Of a stretch of 64,000 nt of DNA, positions 23,282 to 33,329 are shown in pieces. Source of the DNA: Tachypleus tridentatus (taxonomy: Eukaryota; Arthropoda; Merostomata; Xiphosura; Limulidae); assembly GCF_004210375.1 (NCBI RefSeq), contig NC_134833.1, positions 142,964,127-143,028,126 on the forward strand. Direction: 5' to 3'. The position numbers were made by a program, and so were the translations under genes. Below the pieces are notes generated by a model. It ran no database searches. It saw only the letters and a program-made list of their open reading frames with translations, and was not told the origin of the DNA. Numbering within the stretch: the stretch's first letter is position 1; every line of letters begins with the position of its first letter.

Positions 23282-23371
23282 ATTTTAATATCAATGTTTG
23301 TATAATTTAAATTTACATATATGTATATTTGGAAATATAAATTTAAATTAAACAAACATTGATATTAAAAT
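23282..23371. repeat. 34-bp near-perfect inverted repeat
   Basis: Arms 23282-23315 and 23338-23371 are reverse complements at 33 of 34 positions, with a 22-bp loop. The loop also contains CATATATGTATATTT, repeated directly upstream at about 23273. It could form a cruciform or an RNA hairpin. Confidence 0.9.
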
Positions 23372-23869
23372 TGTAGAAAATTCTCGAGCGTAAGAATCAA
23401 CAACATATGTATGTATGTAAACACAGTGTATCGTTTATATGTTTGCGTAAATTGAAATTTCGAGAAAATCTCCTCACGCCTATAAATATAAATAACGCAA
23501 CATGCCAAAAGGCAGTATATATATTATTGGTTTGGTATAGTTGGGGTGCTATAAACCTTGGAAGCTGTAACTGAGAAGGTGTAACGCTTATTAATTGGTA
23601 TCTTCAGATATTTGACCAATAACGTTTATAGGTTTCAAACTTTACAAACCATTTAACTTCAGCGAGTTCATACTGAAAACATTAAATAACTTCAGCGATG
23701 AAAAGCATGGTGTGTGACCTGCGAAGAACGAACACAGAGCTAGCTAGCTCCCTGTTAAATGAATTGTACCTCTATAAACTCACAATCAATTCACTTATCG
23801 TAAACCAAACTATATAGAAATCTCAATATTGTTTGTTTTTTGTACAGAGATTATTATTTGTGATAATCA

Positions 23870-23985
23870 TTATTGTAAATTGTGTTATTGTTTGTATATT
23901 AAAATATATTTGATTTTTTAAAATGTGTGTATCAATCTTGTTCGAAACTATTATAAACTGGATACATATCAACATTTATTCAACT
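23870..23985 (+). repeat. Dispersed repeat, copy 1
   Basis: Shares TTTGTATATTAAAATATAT, TGTGTGTATCAATCTTGTT and ATATCAACATTTATTCAA with 55300-55425. Class unknown. Confidence 0.6.
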
Positions 23986-23992
23986 TCTAAAT

Positions 23993-24296
23993 AGCCGGGG
24001 CTATTGAGAATTCCCTCTTGTTTAGTTTGTTTTGGAATTTCGCACAAAGCTGCTCGAGGGCTATCTGTGCTAGCCGTCCCTAATTTAGCAGTGTAAGACT
24101 AGAGGGAAGGCAGCTAGTCATCACCACCCACCGCCAACTCTTGGGCTACTCTTTTACCAACGAAAAGTGGGATTGACCGTCACATTATAACGCCCCCACG
24201 GCTGGGAGGGCGAGCATGTTTGGCACGACGCGGGCGCGAACCCACGACCCTCGGATTACGAGTCGCGCGCCTTACACGCTTGGCCATGCCAGGCCG
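23993..24296 (-). repeat. SINE family A' carrying a 3' extension, 9-bp TSD
   Basis: The TSD CTTCTAAAT is at 23984-23992 and 24297-24305. Between the left TSD and the SINE tail is about 33 bp of extra sequence (GCCGGGGCTATTGAGAATTC, then CCTCTTGTTTAG). The same extension flanks the copy at 26722, which suggests 3' transduction. Confidence 0.93.
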
Positions 24297-24309
24297 CTTC
24301 TAAATCTAA

Positions 24310-24695
24310 ATTATCACGTAACTCAGTTTCACGCCATTCAAAATTTACACGTTACATAATAATCAATACATTAAAAGTAATATCTACAGTATGTTAAGGT
24401 TTTATTTTCCCTAGTAGATAATCATACTACAAAAATTGGATTTTCATCGTTCTTATACTAACATTTTAAGAAGATTTATATATACTTAGCAAGTATAAAC
24501 TCTTGAAACTGAAATATGGTAGAATAATAACGACATTACTTACTTATAACGTGCTGTCAATGTTTCACTTTTACCGCAGTAAACCTGTAACAAGTAATTA
24601 AAAAATGGGAAAGAGATGCGACAGTAAATCGAAAACGTCGCTCTCATACAGCCGTATCAGACAGACCCAAAAAAGATGAATGAGACGTTAAATTT
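24310..24695. other. Unannotated spacer
   Basis: Nothing recognised. Confidence 0.35.
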
Positions 24696-24709
24696 CGCAA
24701 GAGGCGTTT

Positions 24710-24981
24710 GTTTGTTTTTGAATTTCGCGCAAAGCTACTCAAGGGCTATCTGCGCTAGCCATCACTAATTTAGCAGTGTAAGACTAGAGGGAAGGCAGCT
24801 AGTCAACACCACCCACCGCCAACTCTTGGGCTACTCTTTTACCAACGAATAGTGAGATTGACCGTCACATTATAACGCCCCCACGGCTGAAAGGGCGAGT
24901 ATGTTTGGTGCGACGGGGATTCGAACCCGCGACCCTTAGATTACGAGTCGAACGCCTTAACCTACTTTGCCATGCCGGGCC
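24710..24981 (-). repeat. SINE family A with 13-bp TSD
   Basis: Near-consensus reverse-strand copy. The perfect TSD TCGCAAGAGGCGT is at 24697-24709 and 24982-24994. Confidence 0.96.
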
Positions 24982-24994
24982 TCGCAAGAGGCGT

Positions 24995-26220
24995 GATCGT
25001 AACTTTCATTTCTTTATTTCTTTTTTAGTCTTGCAGGTTGAAAATACCAAATACATAAATTTTCAATTTTGAGACATCCATCTTAAAGCATCTCCCTTAA
25101 CTTGTGTTTTAATGATTTATTATTGCTTTCTTGTTGTCTATAAAATATTTAAGGACTTGTCTTTTCTGCAATGATATAAGTAGTAAGGATTACAGGAAGA
25201 GGAAGAAGGATTCATTAAAAAAAAAGTGACAAGCGCCATCTGCTGCTATTAGGACCAAATATCGATTCTTCTAAATGTACATTTTCTACAGCTTAATAAA
25301 ATCAGACTATTTGCATCTTGTTTGCATATGTTTAGAAATGAACAGACAGTAACAATAAAAAAAACAACAGTTGTTCCGTGTGACTTTAACTTAAAAGCTC
25401 GCGCACGTTTAAACTACATATTAGCTTATTCTCACTAGTACAAGATCAAACCGTTTACCTCGTTACAATGAAGACTTTGTAAGTATATCACAGGAAAAAA
25501 ATGCGACCGATCGTCGAATTTACCGGACTGCGCTGTTTTTAAAGTCAACAAAGTAATGCAAATAACCTAAGCAAAGACTGAATTAATAGAGAAAAAGTAC
25601 TATTTTCTTTCAGCTATTTGTAATTACATGATTAGAAAACGCTTAACTGTAACTATCAGTCAGGTAGAATTGACTAATCTTCAGTACTAAAATAATTTTA
25701 AAATGTGATCTTTCTTTGCAACGAGATCGAAAATGTAGCAGACAAAACCAGAAATATTGAATTAATGTAATTTCTTTTGAATGAGAAATAAATATTTAGT
25801 CTTGAAATTAAAGCAAGGAACGCCTGTGCCGTTAACTTGTATAAGCTAAGTCTGAAAACAGAAGATAATATAGTGTTTTATCGTTTCTTTATTTCAAAGT
25901 TTCCAATATTATATCACGCAAACGAGGTGATATATATTTTCGTCATTTTATATACGCACACACAACCACACCCATACACATAATTATACATCGATATATA
26001 TAATTTTAAAGACGTCGTTGAAATAGGCCTACGTACAACCAAGTATAAAAATTACTACAGCAACACCCCGAAACGAACAATTTCTTTGTTTTTTAAATTG
26101 AATATATATCCTATCAGAATATCAAACCAACAAAAAAGTACATTATAATTCAATCTAACAATACATTAACTTATATAACATAAATTATTATTTATACATG
26201 TAAATGTATTCTTTTATACA
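24995..26220. other. Unannotated AT-rich spacer
   Basis: No gene or element seen. Confidence 0.4.
25233..25246 (-). promoter_or_regulatory. CTCF-like motif
   Basis: The reverse strand GCAGCAGATGGCGC matches 13 of 14 consensus positions and contains the AGATGGCGC core known for fly CTCF. Prediction only. Confidence 0.3.
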
Positions 26221-26221
26221 T

Positions 26222-26430
26222 GATAATCTGCGGGTCCGAATCACGCTGGTTATTTCAGCCGTAGAGCGTTACAATGTAACAATCAATCCCACTATTTCTT
26301 GGGAAAAGATTAATCCAAGAGCTTGCGGGGGTTGTAATGAATAGCTGCCTTCTAATCTTTCACTGCTAAATTGGGGACGGCTAGCGAAAAATATCCCTCG
26401 TATAGCATTGGGTGAAATTCCAACCAATCA
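26222..26430 (+). repeat. SINE family A, diverged
   Basis: GATAATCTGCGGGTCCGAATC, TTTCAGCCGTAGAGCGTTAC and GGGTGAAATTCCAACCAA. Confidence 0.75.
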
Positions 26431-26721
26431 GACGATGATTTCTGTTGCATCTTACAAAAAATTCCAAAAAGTGAGACCTGAATTAACAAATGAACTGATT
26501 AAACGCGAAGTAAATTAATCTTTTAAAGAATTAAGTTACATAAAATATTAACAGAAAATCAAACTTGTACATCTCAATATTTAAACATAACTTTTAGTCT
26601 CAGCATAGCTGCTCACAAAATTGTTTTGAGTTTTATTTAAACAGTTAGTTCGTAACCCCATCACTTGAAATTTTTTTAGGTATAATTACAGCCGGGGCTA
26701 CTGAGGATTCCCTCTTGTTTA

Positions 26722-27001
26722 GTTTGTTTGTTTGTTTTGGAATTTCGCACAAAGCTACTCGAGGGCTATCTGTGCTAGCCGTCCCTAATTTAGCAGTGTA
26801 AGACTAGAGGGAAGGCAGCTAGTCATCACCACCCACCGCCAACTCTTGGGCTACTCTTTTACCAACGAATAGTGAGATTGACCGTCACATTATACGCCCC
26901 CACGGCTGGGAGGGCGAGTATGTTTAGCGCGACGCGGGCGCTGAACCGCGACCCTCGGATTACGAGTCGCACGCCTTACGCGCTTGGCCATGCCAGGCCC
27001 T
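26722..27001 (-). repeat. SINE family A' with 10-bp TSD, candidate transduction source
   Basis: The TSD CTCTTGTTTA is at 26712-26721 and 27002-27011. Its 3' flank (GCCGGGGCTACTGAGGATTC, about 26692-26711) matches the extra sequence carried by the copy at 23993. Confidence 0.9.
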
Positions 27002-27011
27002 CTCTTGTTTA

Positions 27012-27268
27012 AAGTAATCCTGTTTGAATTTCGCGCAAATCTGCACGACGGTTATCTGCGCTAACCTTCCCTAATTTAGTAATCTGCGACTAGAGTGAAG
27101 GCAGCTAGTCATCACTACCCACCGCCAACTCTTGGAGTACTCTTTTACCAACGAATAGTGGGATTGACCGTTACGTTATGACGTTTCCACGACTGAAAGG
27201 GTGATTATATTTGGTGCGAGGGGGAATCGAACCCGCGACCCTCCGATTACAAATCAAGCGCCCCTAAA
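27012..27268 (-). repeat. SINE family A, diverged
   Basis: GTTTGAATTTCGCGCAAATC tail, CACCGCCAACTCTTGG body, GAATCGAACCCGCGACCCTC head. It lies directly beside the preceding A' copy. Confidence 0.88.
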
Positions 27269-27426
27269 TAACGAGAAATCAATTAAACTTGGAGCTTACA
27301 AAGTCCCAAATTATGTAAAATATCATATTAACTAAAATCAGATTTTGTACACATGTTCTATTTTAAAATAATCCACACATACAAAAGAAGTAATGTCTGG
27401 GATATTCATTTAATTAAACATTGACA

Positions 27427-27710
27427 GGCCTGGCATGGCATGGCCTAGCGCGTTAAGGCGTGCGCTTCGTAATCTGAGGGTCGGGGGTATCGCGCCCGAA
27501 TCGCGCCAAACATGCTCGCCATCCCAGCCGTAGGGGCGTTATAATGTGACGGTCAATCCCACTTTTCGTTGGTAAAAGAGTAGCCCAAGAGTTGGCGGTG
27601 GGTGGTGATGACTAGCTGCCTTTCCTCTAGTCTTACACTGCTAAATTAGGGACGGCTAGCACAGATAGCCCTCGAGTAGCTTTGTGCGAAATTCCAAAAC
27701 AAACCAAATC
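27427..27710 (+). repeat. SINE family A'
   Basis: Head GGCCTGGCATGGCATGGCCT with GCGCGTTAAGGCGTGCG, body as in family A, and tail GAAATTCCAAAACAAACC. Confidence 0.92.
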
Positions 27711-27819
27711 CTTGTAAAAATTCTTTTTCCCAAACCATGGGATGGCCTAGCGAAAATGGTCGTTATTATTACAAAGTGTTTTAACTGGTAAAGCACAAAA
27801 AGCTCATACCATTCTTCCT

Positions 27820-29605
27820 CTCTAGAAAATTGTACAGGTTATGATAAGGTTAAACCAGCTATTCTCAATGCATATGAGTTAGTACCGGAGGCGTATTGAC
27901 GGAAGTTTCTAGATTATCGCAAGCAGGTTAGTCAAACGTATCTGGAATTTGCCCACGAAAAAGTTTTATTTTGATCGATGGTGTAGTTCTATGCATATTG
28001 GCAACAGTTTCATCAAACTAAGACAATTATGTCTAACTGAGAAATTTAAACGCGGTACAAGGGACAACCTCAAAACTTACTTGGATGAAAAGAAACTTAA
28101 AACACTACAGGAAGCAGCTGCTCTTTTTAATGTTTACACTTTAACACAAAACAATTTTTCATATAAAGAAATTACTGCCATCTCAGCAAACCCATATAGC
28201 TCTTCAACCCAATAAAGTTGAGGATTCTTCTACAAATTTCAGCTCCTTTAGTTCGAAATCTTCTTACACATATATTTATTTGTTTGGAATTGAATACAAA
28301 GCTACACAATGGGTTATTTGTGCTATGCCTACCACTGATATAGAAAACCGGTTTATAGCGGTGTACGTCCGCAGACATACCTCTGTGTCACTGGGGAGCG
28401 GAGTTATAGACAGGATAAAACTTATTCAAAATCATTAATATCTGTTTGCCATTTCTGTAAAAAACCTTGTCATGATATATCCGACTGTTAGGGTTTGAAA
28501 AAGAAAAAAACAAAAGGAAACAACACACATGGACGCAGTTTCACCCGACATTGATATAAAGGCTGGTGTAGTCAAGAGATAATTTAGTCCTTTTGCGTCT
28601 CTGTCAAATGACACCACTCATCCCATACATATACATATTCTACGTAATACTGTGTCGTTGTTAGAATGTATGTTGCCTTTAGATTCAAGTTCTGTTATTG
28701 CTCAGGATATTGAGAGTGGCTTTGTTGATGTTCCTTTTTATAACAGTTGTTTAACATCAGATCTAGTTTCTGGACCAGTGATGGTTGGAATGATAACTCT
28801 TTTGCCAATTAAGGGTGTATCACTATAGTCCGGAAACGAGTTGACTGGGAAAAGTTGTTGCCAAACCCAAGATGGTTATCGAGCTGATCATTGTTTCATC
28901 TAAGGATGATGCTGTTGAGGAGATTCATGACGTGTTCCCCTCGTGTGCTTTGACTGGAGCTCAAGCTAAGAAATTAAACCAAAAACAAATGGTAGATCAT
29001 GCTGAGGGGACGAATTTATAAATTTGTCTCAGACATTTTTTGAATCGAACGAGGATCTTGTGAATAACTGTCCAACTGACAACTGTTTGATGAGTCACAA
29101 TGATGAACTTTAGATATCTGATGAAGCTCCATTTGGTAGAAGTAAACTGATCACCGAGCAAGAAAAGGATTTAAGGATCTCTTCACTATCTAAATATGCA
29201 CTCCCAAAAATTGAACTGAAGAAGATACCAAATGATTATTTTTTCAAAAAATGATGTGTTCATGAGAAGATGAAGACCGCCAAATGTACCAGCTTCAGAT
29301 GACTGGGATGAAGTTTAACAAATCGTTGTTCCAAAAGCATATCGTTACGATATATTGAAAGTGGCCCGTGAATTCCCCATGGGAGGTCTTTTAGGTGTCA
29401 ACAAGATAGGGGACAAAACTATGATACATTTTTTTTTGTCAAAAATTAGACAAGTTGTTTCTCAGTTTAATAAAACCGGTCATATTTGTCAGCTAGTTGG
29501 AAAACTAACAAGAACATTCCTGTTGCTTCCATGAAACCAATTTCAGCTTTCGAAAGAACCCTTCAGCTGTGTGATTGTTGATTGTGTTGGGCCTTGGCCA
29601 AAAGT
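27820..29605 (+). mobile_element. Ty3/gypsy-like retrotransposon remnant, RT deleted
   Basis: Forward frames give, in order: a gag capsid-like region (YELVPEAY, TYLEFAHEK, LRQLCLTEKFKRGT, AAALFNVYTLT; 27860-28215); a CCHC zinc knuckle, CHFCKKPCHDISDC (28447-28488); a retropepsin-like region (ILRNTVSLLECMLPLD, then VSGPVMVGMITLLPIKG, about 28640-28830) whose D-T-G active site reads N-T-V; an integrase zinc-binding motif (AYRYDILKVAREFPMGG, about 29330-29400); and the start of the integrase core (about 29570). Reverse transcriptase and RNase H are missing and stops are frequent. A family B SINE interrupts it at 28272. No LTRs were identified. Confidence 0.8.
28272..28396 (-). repeat. SINE family B in gypsy remnant
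   Basis: GTTTGGAATTGAATACAAAG, ATGGGTTATTTGTGCTATGC and GTCCGCAGACATACC on the + strand. It lies between the gag-like and zinc-knuckle parts. Confidence 0.8.
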
Positions 29606-29609
29606 ATAA

Positions 29610-29815
29610 TATTTGTGTTGATACACTTTTACACGCAATGTAATTTTATGTTCGTAAGGTTATTTGTGTTAACTATGTTATATACTGTCATGATTACTGA
29701 AGTTGTATAATAATTTGATATATTTAATATAGTGTTATCAATGTATCAATGTTATCAATATATATATTAATTAAAATTATCGTTTAATGTTATCAATATA
29801 TACATTAGTTAAAAT
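29610..29815. other. AT-rich spacer with short direct repeats
   Basis: AATGTTATCAATATATA recurs near 29748 and 29785; otherwise nothing. Confidence 0.4.
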
Positions 29816-29821
29816 AATCTT

Positions 29822-29915
29822 TTGTTTGTTTGGACTTAAACACAAAGCTATAAAATGGGTATCGAAACTCGTTTTCTGATGGTGTGAGTCCGCAGACATT
29901 CCGCTGTACTACAGT
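29822..29915 (-). repeat. SINE family B, internally deleted
   Basis: CACAAAGCTATAAAATGGGT joins GTATCGAAACTCGTTTTCTG and GTCCGCAGACATTCCGC; the AGAGCACAGATAG part is lost. Confidence 0.7.
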
Positions 29916-29994
29916 ACAATACGTAACAAGAGTTAAATCATTTACACTGTTGTTAATTATTATCTAGATCATCATCCTTTCTGCCATTTATTAT

Positions 29995-30047
29995 ACGGCC
30001 AGGTGGTTAGGGCGCTCCACTCGCAATCTGAGGTTCGTGGGTTCGAA
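29995..30047 (+). repeat. SINE family A head fragment
   Basis: ACGGCCAGGTGGTTAGGGCG and GTGGGTTCGAAC. Only the tRNA-like part is present. Confidence 0.7.
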
Positions 30048-30209
30048 CGATTTGATTTAGGGTACAATAGTTCAACCTAATAGTAATTAATTTAGGTCAA
30101 ATCATCACAGTTCTTAGTTGTCTCTCGATGTATCGGCTCCAAATTTTAGATCATATAACACTAAAAAAACACATTAATTATTCATACTGTATTTATTATT
30201 TTCGTAAGT

Positions 30210-30331
30210 GTCCCCCAGTGGTTCAGCGATATGTCTACAGACTTACAACGCTAAAAACCGGGTTTAGATACCCATTGGTGGGCAGAGCACAGATAGCCCA
30301 TTGTGTAGCTCCGTGCTTAATTCAAAACAAC
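30210..30331 (+). repeat. SINE family B with 12-bp TSD
   Basis: Complete copy. TSD ATTTTCGTAAGT (30198-30209) and ATTTTCGAAAGT (30332-30343), one mismatch. Confidence 0.92.
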
Positions 30332-30720
30332 ATTTTCGAAAGTAAAAATAATAAACGCTTAAGCCTACCCTTAGTATATATTATTTAGAACCTGATAACA
30401 TTTATTTTCAAATTGCCCAAACCAACAATAGGCAAATCCGTTTATATAATCTAGCAACAGCTGGATATCGTTAAATTAAGAATAAAGATATACTGGACAC
30501 ACTGAAATAAAACAGTCTACGAATAATGTTAAAGTGAGAAATGGTTAGTGTGATGATAAAAAAACAGTTTAAATGTAAGTGATACACTAGTATTGTAAAA
30601 AACTCAAGTTTGTTACACTATTGAAACATCACTTTATTTTTCCCTTGACAACTCTACCTTCTTACAATACGTCTACGTGGAGTATAGATATATATAAATA
30701 TGCTGGCCAACTAACTACAG

Positions 30721-30838
30721 CGGATTCGATTAACTAAAAGTTCTGCTTGAATATTGTAAGGGTGGTCGGTAGTTGAAAGTATACAAGATGTATTTTGCAA
30801 GCTATTGAAAACATCCTGAGCTCCTTCGTCGATATAAT
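30721..30838 (-). pseudogene. Gustatory receptor fragment (relic of a second copy)
   Basis: The reverse strand encodes an uninterrupted stretch of about 38 residues (DEGAQDVFNSLQNTSC, then STTDHPYNIQAELLV). It closely matches residues 368-399 of the intact receptor at 31971-33329. Homology stops sharply on both sides, so neither the transmembrane 6 part before it nor the transmembrane 7 part after it is present. It lies 1.1 kb beyond the 3' end of the intact gene in the same orientation, consistent with an eroded tandem duplicate. An exon of a second functional receptor is less likely because no convincing splice sites bracket it. Confidence 0.75.
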
Positions 30839-30839
30839 A

Positions 30840-31385
30840 TACTTTGTGACTTAAATGCCTTAAATAAAAGTGACTTTACACAAAAACAAAGTTACTTTAA
30901 TACAGAAGTCTAGATAAAACAGACTTTTTCAAAGTGCAAAGAAATTTACAGTTTGTCCTATTCTACCGAAAAAAATCCCTTAGTTTAAGCCTTGGTCTGA
31001 ACATCATGTATTATAGTAAGAACTATAAATAATCTAAAGTTATAATAGAAACTGGATGGGGTGAAATCAAAATAAGAATTGGTCGGTTTTAATTCAAGGA
31101 ACAAACTGTATAGTTTAAAATTAAAATGACAACCAAATAGCTTCTATACAAAACTGAGTCCAAATTTAAAGTTAAAATTTTAAAGAGTTGAAATTGATAA
31201 AAAATTGAATCAGTCAAAGAGTAATTCTAAAAGTTCTACACTTTTTGTGATAAAACAAAACTATTTGTTGTTAATGAACCCTCAAAATATTTTGTTACTT
31301 TACATATGATGCCTAGAAATTATGTTAATAAAGCTAATAACATTCGTTCACGAATTATTCGATAATTACGTTAAAAGCTGTTAGG
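30840..31385. other. Unannotated AT-rich spacer
   Basis: No further receptor-like sequence recognised. Confidence 0.4.
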
Positions 31386-31392
31386 CATTATA

Positions 31393-31619
31393 CAGGGTGG
31401 CCCTAAGTCCCTACCCATCCATATATCTTATGCATCCAGTGTATCTGTGTGCTGTCCCTCATTCTCGCTGCATAATATCATGCGACGCCACGTTCTTCAA
31501 GTGTAAATAGGCTTACATCAGCCATATTTCTCTGAAAAAAAGAAACAAATTTATAATACATGCGTAATTGAATATAACATAATAACATATGGATGGGTAA
31601 GGGCTTACGGGCCACCCTG
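31393..31619. mobile_element. 227-bp MITE, mariner-like TIRs, TA target
   Basis: Terminal inverted repeats of about 32 bp: left CAGGGTGGCCCTAAGTCCCT and right (reverse complement) CAGGGTGGCCCGTAAGCCCT, both continuing TACCCATCCATAT. Flanked by TA (31391-31392 and 31620-31621). There is no coding capacity. TA target and CAGGGTGG ends fit the Tc1/mariner superfamily. Confidence 0.88.
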
Positions 31620-31911
31620 TATATCTGACAGTTTGATAACATACCAATTGTTACTCCCTTGATACTAACTTCGGATAATTTAACTATTTTGAAAATTAAA
31701 TAATTCTGATTGAGCCTAGCACAACTTGAAGATAAAATCGTTCATCACTATCATATTTTTACGGCTTAAAAATAAAGTTATTTTGATTCTGGTATCATTT
31801 AACACTAAATGCCTCGTACGAAAATGTTATCGCAGAACTCGGAGAAAAACGTCTAAAGTGTAAAGGAAGTTAACATCTACTCAATATTGCTGGTTTATGT
31901 TCACTACGTCA

Positions 31912-31917
31912 TTTATT
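31912..31917 (-). terminator. Candidate poly(A) signal of the gustatory receptor
   Basis: AATAAA on the reverse strand about 55 bp after the receptor stop codon. Confidence 0.5.
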
Positions 31918-31970
31918 ATAATAGATATGTTTCAAACAACAGTGACCTTTGTCCAGCACATTTTAAAAAG

Positions 31971-33329
31971 TTAAGATGTGATTCCAGACAACTTTTTCAT
32001 GGCCTTTGGATTTAGTTGAATGATCAGAACTCCGTAGCTAATAACAGCTCCAAGAACAGTCAACATAAAACCTCTATTGATGATGAAAACGTTCCATGCT
32101 GATAAACCAACCACAGAGGAATTCAGCTGAGTAACTAAAAGTTCTGCTTGAATATTGTAGGGGTGGTCCGTAGTTGGATGAATACAAATTGTATTCTGCA
32201 GACTATGAAGAACATCATGAGCTTCTTCATTGACGAGAGAGGATAGAACGGATAACATTATGAAGAAGACAACTATATACAAGATCCGCAAGCCGTAGAA
32301 AATTCCACCAGCAAGAGTGGACATTTCCTCAACGTCACTTCTCAACAGGGCTGTGATCTCTACACAAAAGCTAGTTATGATTGTGGCGTACCAGATGAAA
32401 ACCATCCGAGTGAATAGTTCATCGAATCTAGTCACAAATGCTGCTAGTTGCGAATGCAAGACGCGCATCAACTGAAGATCTGTAGCAGTTACTGGTCGGG
32501 TATTATCGGCCACAAATTTCCGAAACTGATTATTGAAGTGTTGAAAATTAAGTCTCAGAGAGGTGCAGATGGACAAGAAAAAGGCTATGAGAAAGGTGAG
32601 AACTCCCCAAGCAAAGTAATTACTGAGGTTCCAGTCACTTAGAACTAGCAGGTATGCTGCAATGGACCCGTTTACTGTTTGAGAGCCGTAATAGTGATCT
32701 TCCAAATACTCGTGAACTGGAACTTCTGGTACCACGTAGTTCGTAGACGTGAGCGCTAATAACATATAAAACCATACACCCAACGTCAAAATAGAGACTT
32801 GCCTTGTCAGTTGGCGTGATTTTTCAGGACTTAGCAGTTGACTAAAGGATTCCATTTCAGCCACAAGGTCCCACATTCTTTTCCGATTGACTAAGTACAT
32901 GTCGGCGGTGACACTAGCGGCGATGTTGCGAAGGACCAACGTCATGTTTTCCCACAAATGTTGCCAGTGCCAGATGCACACTGCGATCATATGCAGGGAG
33001 TAGATGTGAAGAAAACATACCACCAGCCCTGTCCATATGACGCTGATATACCAACTTAAAGAATCTCTCTTTCTCGGTATTTGAAGTCCCATTGAAAAGA
33101 AAGACAAAAGAAGAAGCCGATAAGGTCGAAGTTCATAGTTCCCTAATTGATCTCCAGTCATCTGTTGTTTATGATCCTGACTAGCACGTTTCTTTTTTAT
33201 TTTGGACCGGTTATGGCCTAACAGTCTTCTAAAATTTTCAAATAACGTTGCTTCTTTCTTTTCTTGGGCAACATTATTCTGAACTTGCTGAAATACTACG
33301 GCATCGCTGTAGTTTCCAAAACGAATCAT
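31971..33329 (-). CDS. Gustatory receptor (7tm_7 family), intronless
   Basis: A 452-residue open frame of the insect-type gustatory receptor superfamily, which form ligand-gated cation channels in chemosensory neurons. There is no signal peptide. After a long, basic cytoplasmic N-terminus (KIKKKR near residue 43) and the RPYRLLLLSFFSMG motif, hydrophobic spans lie near 92-120, 128-147, 178-200, 238-260, 308-329, 345-366 and 420-440. The last span, ISYGVLIIQL, aligns with the family signature TYhhhhhQF, with Ser for Thr and Leu for Phe. Length is slightly above the usual 350-450. The start is the first in-frame ATG; AG precedes it, so an upstream exon is possible. Most family members have introns; a single exon here may reflect intron loss or retrocopying. 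Ligand unknown. Confidence 0.9.
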   Translation of the reverse strand: MIRFGNYSDAVVFQQVQNNVAQEKKEATLFENFRRLLGHNRSKIKKKRASQDHKQQMTGDQLGNYELRPYRLLLLSFFSMGLQIPRKRDSLSWYISVIWTGLVVCFLHIYSLHMIAVCIWHWQHLWENMTLVLRNIAASVTADMYLVNRKRMWDLVAEMESFSQLLSPEKSRQLTRQVSILTLGVWFYMLLALTSTNYVVPEVPVHEYLEDHYYGSQTVNGSIAAYLLVLSDWNLSNYFAWGVLTFLIAFFLSICTSLRLNFQHFNNQFRKFVADNTRPVTATDLQLMRVLHSQLAAFVTRFDELFTRMVFIWYATIITSFCVEITALLRSDVEEMSTLAGGIFYGLRILYIVVFFIMLSVLSSLVNEEAHDVLHSLQNTICIHPTTDHPYNIQAELLVTQLNSSVVGLSAWNVFIINRGFMLTVLGAVISYGVLIIQLNPKAMKKLSGITS

